A DNA stretch of 64,000 nucleotides from Rhizomys pruinosus (GCA_009823505.1 VZQC01012376.1:2650517-2714516); one strand, 5' to 3'; counted from the stretch's first letter, positions 21,550 through 33,118 are shown. The notes: generated by a model from the sequence alone, not told the origin. Made by a program: numbers and translations.

Positions 21550-21800
21550 CTAGTTAGGGACTGTGGTAGGCTGAGTAACAGTTCTACAAAGAGGACCATA
21601 TCATAGACCAGGGAATATGTTACCTTTCGTGGCCTACCTTGAAGATGGTCCATTTCAGGGACTCCACCTGTGCTGGTCCCGCTGCTCTAGACACCCTCGC
21701 GTTTTCAGAGAGGAATCCACTTTGGTCCCTTTTAGTCTCTATCACTGGTTCTGTTGCTTTTTCAGAGCATTTCACAACTTCCGTGTATGAACCAGTGTGT
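21550..21800 (+). repeat. probable ancient mammalian LTR fragment
   Basis: TGTGGTAGGCTGAGTAACAG followed by GAATATGTTACCTTTCGTGG resembles the start of an old mammalian MaLR-like LTR. A similar type of sequence may be present at 49965-50340. Assignment is from general memory of such repeats. Confidence 0.4.
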
Positions 21801-21837
21801 TGGTGGTGGTGGTGTCAAGTAAACATATCTATTTTTA

Positions 21838-22240
21838 ATATATTTTAACATAAACATTTTTGGGGGATTTCATACACTGTATTTACATAATTCCCACCCC
21901 TCCCTTACTTCCTCCCACTTTCTGCCACCACTTCCTCTCCTTCCATTGCCTATTCTTCTTTAATTATTATTGTCCCATATATACATATATAATGACTGAG
22001 TCCATTGGGTATCCACAATGCAGCCCCCATATCTAGGACTCAAGGAACATAGAAGAAGATGGGGAAGTCAGAGAACCAGACGCCTGCTGTGAGATAGTGT
22101 CTTCTAGACACGACAGAGAATCTGCACCAATTAATCCCAACAATATTGTTGCCTAAATAAGACCTATATAATGACAGCATCAGCTGATATGTCAGCATAG
22201 ATAGGGAAGATTTTACAAGGTGCTACCGTAGATAAAAAGC
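21838..22240. mobile_element. L1: LINE-1 3'UTR pieces in two orientations
   Basis: 21850-22015 is pyrimidine-rich, like the complement of an L1 3' end. From about 22020 the plus strand reads like L1 3'UTR (AGGACTCAAGGAACATAGAA, then TGTCTTCTAGACACGACAGA). The change in orientation near 22018 suggests an inverted insertion or two fragments. Confidence 0.55.
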
Positions 22241-23075
22241 CGAAGGCAGTGACTGCCAAGGAGAGAAGAATGTGTTTTCTCCAGGAAGGAGCCACTGATA
22301 GGTTAGTCAGTTTATTTTTAAATATGTTGCTCCTTACTAAACTGAAATCTTCATAAGACCTGGAATAGAAGTCTCACCCACAATGACTCAGCATTTAGTA
22401 GAGCTTACGGCCCCTAAGAGATGGTCGGCAGCAATTTGCTAAGTGTTTGTAATTGAGAGGGAGGAGGCAGATGATGTCCTGGAAAAGTGTTATTAGAGGT
22501 CCATTAAAGGAGAACACTGAGAGACCAAGCACGGGGAGTGTTCAATGCCATTTTCAGGAGTTCAGAATTCAGAGGAAATATAAAATATTTTGTTTGGATC
22601 CATTGTATAGGCAAATATCCCCAGCTGCAGCACAAGGGATTGGTTGAATTAGAAAGAAATTGGAGGCAAAGCTGATGATGGAGCTAAAGATGATCCCATA
22701 GACAGGCACATCCTATCTATGAGAAGGAAAAGAACAGTATAGATGCAGAATTGTACTAAGCTATAAATAGTATTTTTTTCACTAAGAATTAACAATATTT
22801 GATTTGATCAAACAGTTCAGCCTTGTATTTGCCATTTTCAAATTATCATAACTTTTAAATGAATGTTCTAGATTATCTCAAGGATATATTTGTACTCAAA
22901 AGCTACAAAACATTTATAGTTTGTGGTTTAGGGGCTAATCAGGCCTGAAAGAATCTTTCCATACTAATTGGAAAAAGTCTCCCATGCTCAGCTGGCTATT
23001 TTTAAACACAAACAGCTTCCCATTCCTTCCAAATCAGATCGCTTTTACCCTGGGAGAGCAAGCCCACTGGGTGAG
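22241..23075. other. unique sequence, possible conserved region
   Basis: No repeats recognised. 22960-23045 contains CATTCCTTCCAAAT, resembling TEAD-type sites. Confidence 0.3.
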
Positions 23076-23080
23076 CCCAG

Positions 23081-23125
23081 TGCGCCACGTGTGCGCCACG
23101 TGTGTGCCAGCCGTGTGCCGGCCCT
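23081..23125. repeat. 11-bp tandem repeat with two CACGTG E-boxes
   Basis: TGCGCCACGTG occurs twice, followed by two decayed units (TGTGCCAGCCG, TGTGCCGGCCC). The perfect E-boxes CACGTG are at 23086-23091 and 23097-23102. CpG-containing and repeat-derived; binding by bHLH factors is possible but not shown. Confidence 0.7.
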
Positions 23126-23820
23126 GACCTTCTGAGGCCCAAGGCCTACAAGTTATCTGGACTGAAATAGTGCCTGGAAAAAGTGACTAAAGTCACTACA
23201 GCTCTTGAAAATTTCAAAAATAAGTCATAACAATTTTAAAGAGGTGTTTCCAAAACAAACACACACAAAAAACTAATTTGACCCAAAGTACCTGGGGAAG
23301 GAACCAAGAGCAGCCTGCTCTAAATCCCAGGAGGATTGAGCAATGGAGAAAAGGAGGCTTGAACAGAGTTCATGCCAAGAAGGCCTCCTCCAGCAAGGAG
23401 TTTTAAACGGACACTTTGTTCAGATGCTGTTCTATAATCCAAAATGTGTTAGTGGAGTGAACATTGGATGCCATGGTAATTAATGCCTGAGGAGTTCCCC
23501 AGATGAAAGCAGGGTCTGTTTCTTACTAAAGTCACCCACCTCAGTCATCCATTTCCTGAACTGCAGCACGGAGTCTCCTCAATTTTCACCCATTGAGGTC
23601 TAGAGTCAAGATACAATCCAGAGTAAAGGAAGAAAATAAAATTCCAGTAAAAGGAACTTCATAAACCAATAGACATTCCCAATGTGATCGGGTGACTTTA
23701 TGCCACTATAAAAATGCATTAAGGATGATTCCCCCAGCACACAATGGAAGCTTCTAGAATGAGAGTGTAGCATGAGGACCACTGCAGAGCAGTGTGGCCT
23801 GGAAACAAGCCCTCACTTGG
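23126..23820. other. unique sequence
   Basis: Includes a short CA-rich stretch near 23260; no gene recognised. Confidence 0.35.
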
Positions 23821-23821
23821 T

Positions 23822-24165
23822 GTGCTAGTTGCTTTTCTGTTGCTGTGATAAAACAGCAGGATCAAGGCAACTTACAGAACGAAGAGTTTATTGGGGTACA
23901 GTTCCAGAGGGGTAAGAGTCCACCATAGCAGAGGGGCATGACAGAAGGTGGAAGCCGAGGAAAGCTGAGCACTCACATCTTCCAGCAAGCACAGGAGGCA
24001 AATGAGAAAGGAAGCAGATGTACTTCCTTCCAACTCTCATAGCGTGCCCCGGGGATGGCTGCACCTCCCAAGGTTCCATGACCCTCCCCAAAGAGTGCCA
24101 TGGACTGGCCACCAAGTGTCTAAATACTCGCAGCCCCCCAGGGACACTTCCTTTGAAGCCATTAT
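23822..24165 (-). mobile_element. rodent LTR (ERVL-MaLR type), minus orientation
   Basis: TTGCTGTGATAAAACAGCAG ... GAGTTTATTGGGGTACAGTT ... AGGGACACTTCCTTTGAAGC. This is the reversed layout of the better-bounded LTR at 34984-35342 (ATAAACTC near the right end there). Class assignment is from memory; ends are approximate. Confidence 0.6.
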
Positions 24166-24685
24166 ACTTGGGCACCAGGACACTGAGTGCTCTGCCCTTA
24201 CTAACTCTCTGGTTTGGTAAACACGCTCATCTTTTTGACACCCTAGACTATCACAGTGGCATTTCCTTCAAGAAGGAGGGACAACATCTTCAGGACTAGC
24301 AAGAACGGTCTACTGGTATCGATGGTAGAATGGAGTAGAGGGCCTGAATCCAGCTTGGACTGCGGTGGGGTGGAAAGTGGTTTCTCATGCAAAGACAAGC
24401 TGGAAGTGTGGGCTGTCTTTGCCTAGCTAGGAGAGACCAGGAAATCCTGGTGAAGCCACAGTGACATTTACAAGCATGGACTGGTAGCGAGAGGAACAAT
24501 GGCTCCTTAGGGGTGCAGCTTTTCCTAGTGTGCAGAAGTGGAGATCCTAGGGAGAGGAAGAGGAAGTCAGAGCGGCAGTCAGGAAAAGCTCCTGTGGCCA
24601 GAGTTCTTACACATGTCTGCTAACCTGTGCTTCTTGAAGATTCCTGAAGCATAGCAGCATATTAAAGGTTCTGAAGGTTACGTAT
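24166..24685. other. unique sequence
   Basis: No gene or repeat recognised. Confidence 0.35.
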
Positions 24686-24687
24686 GG

Positions 24688-24785
24688 TAACACATGCCTA
24701 TAATCCCAGCATTCAGGAGGCAGGAGGATCGTGAGTTCAAGGCCAGCCTGAGCTATATAGCAAGACCTTGTCTTAGTAAACAAAG
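24688..24785 (+). mobile_element. B1: old B1-like SINE
   Basis: GGTAACACATGCCTATAATC, CCCAGCATTCAGGAGGCAGG, then AGGCCAGCCTGAGCTATATA with a decayed A tail at about 24775. Confidence 0.75.
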
Positions 24786-24799
24786 CCCTGAGAAGTCTG

Positions 24800-25360
24800 G
24801 CAGAAAAAAAAAAAAACAGGCTTAACAGTAACTTACCACTTTCAGAACCAACATGACTAAAGGAACTTTATATATATATATGCTTATTAAAATTTCACTC
24901 AACACAGTAGCTAAACATGGTTCTAGGGTACAAAATATAAACCTCCTAACAAGGCATGTAATGCCCTCCAGGGGAAATATTTGTCACTGCCTATCTCAAA
25001 CTTCATGCTTCATACTACTGAGAAAAACATCAGGGCTCCTGTGTTCCCAGCCCTGCCTCCCCCAGGTGTGCATGCCCCAGCCTGCCCTGCAAACCACAGG
25101 CCGAATCACGTCTTTGAATGCATGTCTTACCTCAGCAGAGCACAAATGATCTGTCTCTTCCTCCCTAACTACCTAATTACTATTTATTCTCTAAGCTCTC
25201 TAAGCTTTGGGTTAGTCAGAATCTCTTAGGAAAATGCATTTGTCTGAGAAGTTTTGTAAGCTTGAATGAAGCCAATTATTAGGAAAAATAACTCACTTAT
25301 ACATAACAATATCTATTTTATAAATTGCTTTCTTATATATTATTACTTTTAGCATTTGCT
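24800..25360. other. unique sequence
   Basis: Contains a short TATATA tract at 24870-24881. A 98-codon frame at 24853-25149 has no recognisable domain. Confidence 0.35.
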
Positions 25361-25364
25361 GCAA

Positions 25365-25490
25365 TTGTGCAAAACAGACATTGTTACCATCTTCATTTGA
25401 TAAATAAGGAAGATCAGAAATTCTAAGGACTTGCTTAAGATCGCCTAGTCAGAAAATGGCAAAAAGAGCATCCAGTTTTGCCCTCAGTGG
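25365..25490 (+). repeat. MIR: MIR
   Basis: TTGTTACCATCTTCATTTGA, then AAGGACTTGCTTAAGATCGC and TAGTCAGAAAATGGCAAAA reproduce the MIR core in order, diverged. Confidence 0.7.
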
Positions 25491-25774
25491 GTATGTGATC
25501 CATTAGAAATGAAAGAGTCAAAACATTTGAGGGTCAAGCATTGCTTTTAAAGCAAATGGGCTGTTTCTCCCTCCGTCTTTCTCCAGTTTATCCCTGCAAG
25601 CCCCTCTGCTGGGCCAAGTGACCCAGAGAACAAGGCCTGTGGAGTAGAAGTGAACTCACTTGTACCCCTAGCACACTATCCCTTGGGCTACCGCTCCTCA
25701 CAATTTTCTGCTTGGTTGGATATTTCAAAGTTTATTTTTTCCCTATAACTAAATGTAAAACCAACAAAGGCAAG

Positions 25775-26038
25775 TGAATATCCACTAACTATGTGAATAC
25801 CCACATGCCATGTGAATACCCACACACTATGTGAATACCCATACACTATGTGAATACCCACACACCATGTGAATACCCACACACCATGTGAATACCCACA
25901 CACTATGTGAATACTCACACGCCATGTGAATACGCCACACACCATGTGAATACCCACACAACATGTGAATACCCACAGGCCATGTGAATACCCTCTTTGT
26001 GGATACTCACACACTATGTGAATACTCACACACTATGA
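25775..26038. repeat. 19-bp minisatellite, about 13-14 units
   Basis: Unit TATGTGAATACCCACACAC with variants (CATGTG for TATGTG, ACTCAC for ACCCAC). The array creates a 113-codon minus-strand frame made of HIV/CGYSHG-like repeats, an artefact. Little divergence, so the copy number may be variable. Confidence 0.9.
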
Positions 26039-26214
26039 TTTCTATTACATGCAAATATTCGTAATAACAAGGAGCTGAGAATAATGAAACTGAGTCTTTC
26101 TTTCTTATGTTTTGACATTGTTTACTGTATTTCAAAGTTGAAGGGAGAAACAAACTAAAGGAAATGACTCCAATTATTGGGCCTGTGCTGCAGAAGAATG
26201 TAGCGGCCCATCTT

Positions 26215-26394
26215 CCTGACTTTTGTGCATTTGCCTAGGATGCTGGGTGCTGCGAAGGCTTGTCCTGTGTGTCAGAGAGAGCATTGGGTCCCCTGGAGTT
26301 GGTGTTATACGTGGTTGAGAGCTGTCCAGTGTAGTTGCCGGGTCCTCTGGACGAGCAGCAAGCACTCTTAACCACTGAGCCATCTCTCCAACCC
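26215..26394 (-). mobile_element. B2: old B2/B3-type SINE
   Basis: Complement recognisable at its 5' end (AACCACTGAGCCATCTCTCC) and middle (GTCCCCTGGAGTTGGTGTTA); diverged. Confidence 0.75.
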
Positions 26395-26409
26395 CAAGAT
26401 ACTTTTGCA

Positions 26410-26543
26410 TTTTTTTTTTTGAGACAGGGTATCTCTGTAGCCCAAGCTGTCCTAAAACTATGTAGACCAGGCCAGCTTCCATCTCACAGAGATCTGCCTG
26501 TCCTCTGCCTTCTGAGTTCTAAGATTAAAGGTATGTACCGCCA
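26410..26543 (-). mobile_element. B1: B1 SINE
   Basis: T-run followed by GAGACAGGGTATCTCTGTAG and AGAGATCTGCCTGTCCTCTG; short internal deletions. Confidence 0.85.
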
Positions 26544-26704
26544 TAAAAATACAAATACATTTTTTGCATCTGTATTACACAGTTTTCAGGTGACAGCTTT
26601 ATAGATAATAATGTCATATCATAATGTCCAAAGGTTGGACACATCTGGATACAGAAGCATCCTGGGAGAATAAGTTGCACAAAGATAAAAGATGTACTGG
26701 GGTT

Positions 26705-26965
26705 TTCTCCTCCCACATTTCCATCACTGTAACATATACCTGAGACAATGAATTTATGGAGAAAAAAAGTTTATACCGGCACACAATTTTGAAGGATCCC
26801 ATCCATGACTGATTGACCGCGTTTTGTTATTCTGGCAAGAGAGGTGGTAGAGAATCCTGTTCACAGCATGGCCAGGAAGATAAGGATCCCTCTCCTCCCC
26901 AGAGCATTCTCCCCGAAGACTTCCAGGAGGACCCACCTCTTAAAGTGTCCTCCGCCTCCATCCAG
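26705..26965 (-). mobile_element. probable rodent LTR, minus orientation
   Basis: CATCACTGTAACATATACCT ... AAAAAGTTTATACCGGCACA ... GGCCAGGAAGATAAGGATCC resembles a diverged relative of the MaLR-type LTR at 23822. Weak. Confidence 0.4.
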
Positions 26966-27234
26966 CAGCACCATGATCTAGACACCAAGCCTTGCCACAT
27001 GGGCCTTTGCTGGTCAGTCCAGATTTAAGTTCCAGCAGTGGAACTGCTGAGCTAAAGTAATGCTTAATCTGGCAAATGAGTCTATAAGGGTAGAATTTCC
27101 AGTTCCTGGGTGCCTTGATGACTATAGAGCCAAAGCCAAGGAGACCCCCAGGCATCTTTAAAGCTGTACTATGGAAGGTCCTTTTACTCTCCCGTCTATA
27201 AGTCCATGCAGGGGTGATAAAAATGATTCTAAGG
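26966..27234. other. unique sequence
   Basis: No gene recognised; overlapping frames are random in composition. Confidence 0.35.
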
Positions 27235-27235
27235 A

Positions 27236-27391
27236 GCTGGACATGGTGGTACACACCTTTAATCACTCAGGAGGAAGAGGCAGGTGGATCTCTGTGAGTT
27301 CAAGGCCAGGCTGGTCTACAGAGTAAGTTCCAGGGCAGCTGGGGCTACAGGGAGACCCTGTCTCAAAAAGGAAAAAAAAAAAAAAAAAAAA
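27236..27391 (+). mobile_element. B1: B1 SINE
   Basis: GGACATGGTGGTACACACCT through GAGACCCTGTCTCAAAAAGG and a long poly(A). Confidence 0.92.
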
Positions 27392-27395
27392 GGTC

Positions 27396-27640
27396 TAGGA
27401 GCTTCAGGGATGGCTCAGTGGTTAAGAACACATGCTTTCTTACAGAGGACCCAAGCTCAGTTGCCAGGATCTACTTCAGGTAGCTCAGAACTGCCTATAA
27501 GTCTAGCTCCAGGGGATCCCATGCCTTTGGCCTATATAAGCACTTGCACTCACATACACATATTCTCACACAAGCATGCACACACACATGCACACACACA
27601 TACACACATAACTAAAGAATGAAAATAAATCTTAAAAAGA
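27396..27640 (+). mobile_element. B2: B2/B3-type SINE with CA-rich 3' end
   Basis: GGATGGCTCAGTGGTTAAGA, GAGGACCCAAGCTCAGTTGC, then CTAGCTCCAGGGGATCCCAT, an ACACAC tail and a final AAATAAATCTT. Diverged, and inserted just behind the B1 poly(A). Confidence 0.75.
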
Positions 27641-28639
27641 ATTTTTAAAGGTCTAATGTTACATCTATTTGCTGTTAAATGGCCCTAATAGTCATTTTTC
27701 TATCATATAAACAGATCAACAAACCTGGTAAAACTCATCCTGCTTTTAAGCAGTTGTACTTTTAAGTGCCGATTTCTGCCATCTCTCCCTGACTCTGAAC
27801 AAAGCCTTTCTTCTATTGCCAGGCTTCCTCTGGAAGGCAGAGCTTGTATGATAAGCACATGTGCTCACAGCCTGTCTGTATTCCATTGAGGATATCAGAA
27901 CATCTTGATCTGCCAGGCAGAGGTGAATGACAGCCACATGCCCATGTCTGTTCACATGTGCTGCTTGGCATGACTCACTCCACCACCCCAGAGCGTTCCA
28001 GACTGGCTCTGTTCTTTTCCCAGCCAAAAAAGTGGATGCATTGTGTGTCACAGGAAGCAGAGTGCCTATCAGTGGCATGGCCAGAACTCAGGCCTTTGCC
28101 CTCCATGTTACTCTATCTGCTGCTTAATCCGGTTAGCTTCAGAGTCTCTCTTTACTTCCAGAACACAGGGGTACCAGGATAGCCTGTGGGAACTAGAGAA
28201 ATGCTATCTGCATGGCCTTAGCACCAAGTAGGCTTGCAGCTACCAGCAGTCCTCTCATTCTGACTAGCAACATGAAGGAACAAATTTCACCAGAGACTCA
28301 AGGAATGTTTGTTGGACTGAAGGACCTAAATTCAGTACACTACCATCCTTAACAAATTTCTATCACATGTTAGCAAATACAGAGAAATAGCTCACAGCTT
28401 TGGAGGTTTCAGGGCATGGGCCTGAAACCTTGGCTCTGTTGCTATGGGACTGAGGTGAGACAGTAAATCATGGTGGCAGTGGGTGGTAGAGCATGGCTGT
28501 TCACCCCACTGACAGCCATCAAACAAAAGATACAGAAGTGATTCTAGAGACTCTGTCCCAGTAAGCCTAGGGTGCCATCTTGACACAGCAGAGAGCCATC
28601 TGGAGGATTCTCAATGAGGTCATTGCCCAAGTCGACTTG
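27641..28639. other. unique sequence
   Basis: No repeat or gene recognised. Frames of up to 110 codons overlap on both strands, which argues against a real coding exon. Confidence 0.35.
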
Positions 28640-28945
28640 GCCTGTTTACATGTCTGTGAGGAATTGTCTTGACTGATGTTTGATGTGTGAGGACCCAGCC
28701 CACTGTGGGTGGCACCATCGTTAGGTAGATGGGCCTAGGCTGTGTGAGAGAGCTAGCTGAGTGAGCCAGTGACCGAGCCAGCGAGCAGCTTTCCTCCATG
28801 GTCTCTGCTCCGGTTCCTGTTCCAGCTCCTGTACTGACTTCACTCAGTCACCAGGAGGCATAAGTCAAATAAACTCTTCCCTCCCCAAAGTGCTTTGGGT
28901 CGTGTTGGTTATCACAGCAACTGAAAGCAGAGTAGAACAGATCCC
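28640..28945 (+). mobile_element. rodent LTR (ERVL-MaLR type), plus orientation
   Basis: GAATTGTCTTGACTGATGTT, CCCAGCCCACTGTGGGTGGC, CATAAGTCAAATAAACTCTT (polyadenylation signal AATAAA) and TTATCACAGCAACTGAAAGC. It is the sense-strand counterpart of 11353-11765 and 60915-61310. Confidence 0.6.
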
Positions 28946-29575
28946 GATACCCTTTCAAGGTCACGCAGGTAATGGCGGCTCTTCCACACCTCCTAAAAGT
29001 TGCGCCGTTTCCCAGTAGAGCCACAGGCTAGGGCCCAAGCCTTCAATACACGGGCTTCAGAGGGACATTTCACGTTCCAGCTATCGCACCATCCCCTCAG
29101 AAGTTTTCAACAAATCCCTGCTGATTTTCAAAAGCCTCCACAACCTGGAACCCGTGTTTCCAGTCTTAGTCCCCCACACATTCTGTGTGCTCTCCCTCAC
29201 CGGGAGCCACATAACTTCCCACGTCTATGTCTTTGCTCGTTTTCTTGGTCTTGAGTTTATGATTCACTGCTCTTGACTTGCTAAAATGCTAGGCAGCAAG
29301 GCTCACCTGGAACAGCAATTCTCCCATGAAGATTCCCTGGGAGCGCGATCATAGTTACTCTTTTGCTTCTTAAACCAATAATCAATATTGATCATATTTT
29401 GTCTTGCATTAAAGCTGTATATTTTCCTGTCCTTTTTTATTGGCTTACAAGCTTAATAAAGAATTGTCTTTATGTATCCCATTTTTATTTAACTAGTATC
29501 TATTTAGCATCTATTGTGCATTGAACTCTGTATTAGAGACTAGCTATAAAAGATGACATGGTGTTTGTTCCAGAA
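28946..29575. other. unique sequence
   Basis: No gene or repeat recognised. Confidence 0.35.
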
Positions 29576-29592
29576 TTAGGGGAAATACTTTT

Positions 29593-29832
29593 TTTAAATT
29601 TTTATTTATTTCTGTATGTGTATGAATGTACTGTCTGCATGCAGGTCTGTGCACCCGTGTCGTGCAATGCCACGGAGTTCAGAAGAGGGTCTCAGATTCC
29701 CCTGGAACTGGAGTTCTCCTGGAATTGGAGTTGCAGACAGTTCTTAGCTGCCATGTGGGTGCTGGGGATCGAACCCGGGTCCTCTGAAAGAGCAGTCGGT
29801 GCTCTTAACCGGTAGGCTATCTCTCCAGCCCC
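29593..29832 (-). mobile_element. B2: B2/B3-type SINE (long form)
   Basis: Long-form duplication present (GGAACTGGAGTTCTCCTGG, GGAATTGGAGTTGC). Perfect 14-bp target duplication GGGGAAATACTTTT at 29579-29592 and 29833-29846. Confidence 0.96.
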
Positions 29833-29949
29833 GGGGAAATACTTTTAAGACATAAGTAAGCAGTTCCTCTCATTCTTCCTCCACCTCTCCTTCCTCTTCT
29901 TCTCTTTCCCTGTTCCTTCTTCTCCCTTTTCTCCTCCCTTTCTCTCTCC

Positions 29950-30025
29950 ATTGGGTCTCACAATGTAGACCAGGCTAGCCTCAAACTCATGATCCTTCTT
30001 CCTCTGCTTCCTACCGTACCTGGCT
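29950..30025 (-). mobile_element. B1: B1-like fragment
   Basis: GGGTCTCACAATGTAGACCA and GCTAGCCTCAAACTCATGAT; only about 75 bp, preceded by a pyrimidine-rich run at 29860-29948. Confidence 0.55.
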
Positions 30026-30307
30026 TCTCTCTTCTTTTTTCTTATGAGACTAAAACCTGCCTTTGCTTAGAATAGACATTGGAGTCAAAACTGATGTAAG
30101 AACTGGTTTTTGGCTTTTGAATCACTTGGCTCTTAGAGAAATTAGGGAACAGGACAAAAGAACAAAATTCTCAGGCAGAGTAAGGGATTACTGTTTTAAT
30201 GTCAAAACAGTCTTACTAGGTCAATATAGAAGGACAGTTATCACAATATAAAAATGTATGCTCCATCAGCATGTGCTTAGTAATAGTTCTCATTAAAATA
30301 TAATAAA

Positions 30308-30585
30308 AGACTGGAGAGAGAACACAGTTGATAAATCACTTGGTGTTGAAGTATGAGGACCCAAGTTCGTATCCCCAGTACTATATATCTTGGCATGATG
30401 GTGCTTGTAATCCCAAAGTTGGGGAGGCAAAGACAGGAGCATCCTAGGGGCTCGCTGGCCTTCCAGGCTACCTAGCCAATCAGTGACCTCCAGGTTAACT
30501 GAAACACCTCCCATCTCAAGACATAAAGCCATTGAAGAAGAATCCCAACTTCAACCTCTGGCCTCCATGTGCACAGAAGTATACA
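30308..30585 (+). mobile_element. B4: B4-type SINE (ID/B1 composite)
   Basis: tRNA-like head (GACCCAAGTTCGTATCCCCA) followed by a B1-like middle (GGCATGATGGTGCTTGTAAT) and a tail that runs into a CA repeat. Diverged. Confidence 0.6.

Positions 30586-30620
<35 letters not shown>
30586..30620. repeat. (CA)n microsatellite
   Basis: About 16-17 CA units directly following the B4-type SINE. Confidence 0.95.
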
Positions 30621-30622
<2 letters not shown>

Positions 30623-31095
30623 TTACCTTTATTTTAAACACTACTTAACTGTACAAGTGTGTATCCCAGACACTGCTTTCTACTTATGCTGTTGAATTTG
30701 TCACATTATGATAGTTTCAGTGAATTTTGTGCAAGTGTGTGTGTAAAATGTACAGTTTTAATCTGAGTTTATAATTGAGCCAAATATTTTTCTTATAAGA
30801 AAGTTGCAATATTAAAATATTTCATATGGCTTTTGAGTATAAATCAGAGTAAGAAAAAAGAACATTTAGAGGCTTCGAAATGAACTTCTTTCTTGCTTGT
30901 CTTTCCTCTTTCTCTCTTACATTCACCACACAGAATATTATGTGCTGGTCATGAAAATGAATGTTGCTGGCAGAGGGTACTAGAGAGGAGAGGAATAACA
31001 GGCAAGGTCTCCGAGAGGTGCTGGGCTGTTTGCTAGGGTGCAGGAGGCAGGAGCATTTTGTTTGGGAGGAAAGAAGGAGAAGGCAAAGAGCAGAC
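30621..31095. other. unique sequence
   Basis: No gene or repeat recognised. Confidence 0.35.
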
Positions 31096-31185
31096 CAATG
31101 GTCTATGGGCAGGCTTTCTTTGTACAATGGTCTATGGGCAGCTTTCTTTGTACAATGGTCTATGGGCAGCTTTCTTTGTACAATG
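31096..31185. repeat. 28-bp tandem triplication
   Basis: CAATGGTCTATGGGCAG followed by CTTTCTTTGTA occurs three times (starts 31096, 31125, 31153), with a partial fourth at 31181. Near identical; it supplies most of a 163-codon minus-strand frame that is therefore not evidence of a gene. Confidence 0.95.
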
Positions 31186-32405
31186 GGCCCAAGAAACTGT
31201 CTAGTCTGAGGCAGAATCACACAAGGCAAGGGAATAGTAGAAGAGCTGAAGGGAAGGTCCAGGCAAGTCATGGGGTCTGGAGTTGGTGTTATCCCGGAAA
31301 CACTAATCCCCACAGGGAATGGGCATGGTCGGGATAGAGGCTTCCCAGACTGACATTATAGAATAGGCATGGGTGGGCGAGCCATAGAGGAGGGTGACAA
31401 GCATAGGTCTGACAAGCATTCTAGTAATGTAACAGGCATTTCAGCTCTCAGTTTAGGGTTAGGACAAGATGGGCTCAGGGCTGGCTTTGCCTCTTCTTAG
31501 CACCCTTGGTGATTTTCTTCATCTCTGGGGCCTCAGCTTCTTCATCCCTACAGCTTTACGAGGAGTAAATTGATTAGTAGATGAGAAGCACTTGGTGGGG
31601 GCGGGGGAACACACTAATGTTTCCATCAGGTTCAACAGAAAGAAGCCTTTGTCTCCTCTAAATTTTAGAAGCAATTCCTGTTTATCTGATCGATCTTCAT
31701 GAAGCTGTTTCCAGGAATCTCGCAGCAATGAGATCACTTACTGGGGCCAACCTGGAATCATTGGGGCACAGGAAGGAGGTAGGGTCTTGGTGGCACAGAG
31801 CACTGCCCCCTGGGCGCTGACTCCTCTGACTTCTCACCCTCAGTGAGTCCGAATCCGACAGCTGCAGCCTCCCTTTATAAAGAGAGGGCTCTCCACTGCC
31901 TAGCTTCGGGATCCCCGTCGCTCCTTCATGAAAGGGACTCCAGAAGCCATGGGTGGGAGACATGGACATCTACGCATGACACAGGACAGAGCAGTGAGAT
32001 CCTTCCGGCCCAGAGTTCCTGTCGGTTCCAGTACTTTTTCCACTTGCTTCAAAAGCGTCTGCCTGTGTGATCAGATGCCAAGGTGGGCTCATATCAACTC
32101 TAACACAAAGATTCACTCATAATGCCAGTGTGTGCATGGAACCAGTAAAGGAAAGGCCAACAGGATGGAAATGAAAGACTCTCAAGTTAGAGTCTATTTT
32201 CCAAGCTTCTCATTTGATTCTTTCATAAATTATCATTGTGAGAAGGCTGTCAGACATGGCGTCATCTCCTCTGACATGAGTTGAACTTGCTTTTGAAAGG
32301 GGAGAAGCAAAAAATAGTCACATGAGTTGATATGGAAAGAGTCTGGGGTGGAAGAGCTGTGGGACAGTACGCCCCGCCACATAGAAAGGACGTGTGTGGA
32401 ATGCT
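31186..32405. other. unique sequence
   Basis: No coding domain recognised; 31790-32000 is comparatively GC-rich. Nothing else seen. Confidence 0.35.
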
Positions 32406-32409
32406 TAAT

Positions 32410-32639
32410 TTAAAAAAAAAATCATTTTTGATATATTTGTTTTTATGTGTATTTTGCATGTATGTACCTAAGTATACTATGTTAGTGCAATGCAATGCCC
32501 ATGGAGGCCAGAAGTGGATACAGTTCCCCTGGAACTGTGGTTACAGATGATTGTTAGCTGCCACATGGGTCTTACGAACTGAACCCAGGTCCTCTGCAAG
32601 AGTGGCCAGCACTCAGCCACTAAGCTGTTTCTCCAGCCC
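32410..32639 (-). mobile_element. B2: old B2/B3-type SINE
   Basis: Complement with TCCCCTGGAACTGTGGTTAC and GAACCCAGGTCCTCTGCAAG, ending TTTCTCCAGCCC; diverged short form. Confidence 0.85.
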
Positions 32640-32691
32640 AGTTTGCTTTTTTTTTTTTCTTCCTTTGAGAAGGAAGAACTTTGTTTTTTAT

Positions 32692-32948
32692 TTTTTTTTT
32701 AATTTTTTTTTTAATTTTTATTTATTTCTGTATGTGTATGAGTGTACTGTCTGCATGTAGGTCTGTGCACCCGTGTCGTGCAATGCCGCGGAGGTCAGAA
32801 GAGGGTCTTGGATTCCCCTGGAACTGGAGTTCTCCTGGAATTGGAGTTACAGACGGTTCTTAGCCGCCATGTGGGTGCTGGGGATCGAACCCGGGTCCTC
32901 TGCAAGAGCAGTCGATGCTCTTAACCGCTAGGCTATCTCTCCAGCCCC
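32692..32948 (-). mobile_element. B2: B2/B3-type SINE (long form)
   Basis: Well-preserved long form next to the older copy. Perfect 15-bp target duplication AACTTTGTTTTTTAT at 32677-32691 and 32949-32963. Confidence 0.96.
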
Positions 32949-32963
32949 AACTTTGTTTTTTAT

Positions 32964-33118
32964 AAGTCACTCTACCTGTGGTATTTTCTTTTATCAAACC
33001 AAATAGACTAAGACAGTACCTATGGTCACCATAGTTATCCTGTTGCAACAATTTCACATCAAACTCATTCTGACAGTATGTTTCCTTATACTAGGGGAAG
33101 AAGCGAAAATATAGTCCT
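32964..33118. other. unique sequence
   Basis: Short unique spacer between the SINE and the 44-bp array. Confidence 0.35.

Noticed and set aside
25688..26029. 113-codon minus-strand frame resembling a membrane protein
   Set aside because: It is the translation of the 19-bp minisatellite.
25775..26038. CRISPR-like array of short direct repeats
   Set aside because: Eukaryotic context, no unique spacers; units are contiguous 19-bp minisatellite repeats.
27746..28231. Overlapping frames of 62-110 codons as possible exon
   Set aside because: Frames of similar length on both strands, no splice-flanked continuity and no recognisable domain.
30822..31313. 163-codon minus-strand frame
   Set aside because: Its centre is the 28-bp tandem triplication and the rest has no recognisable domain; overlapping plus-strand frames are equally long.
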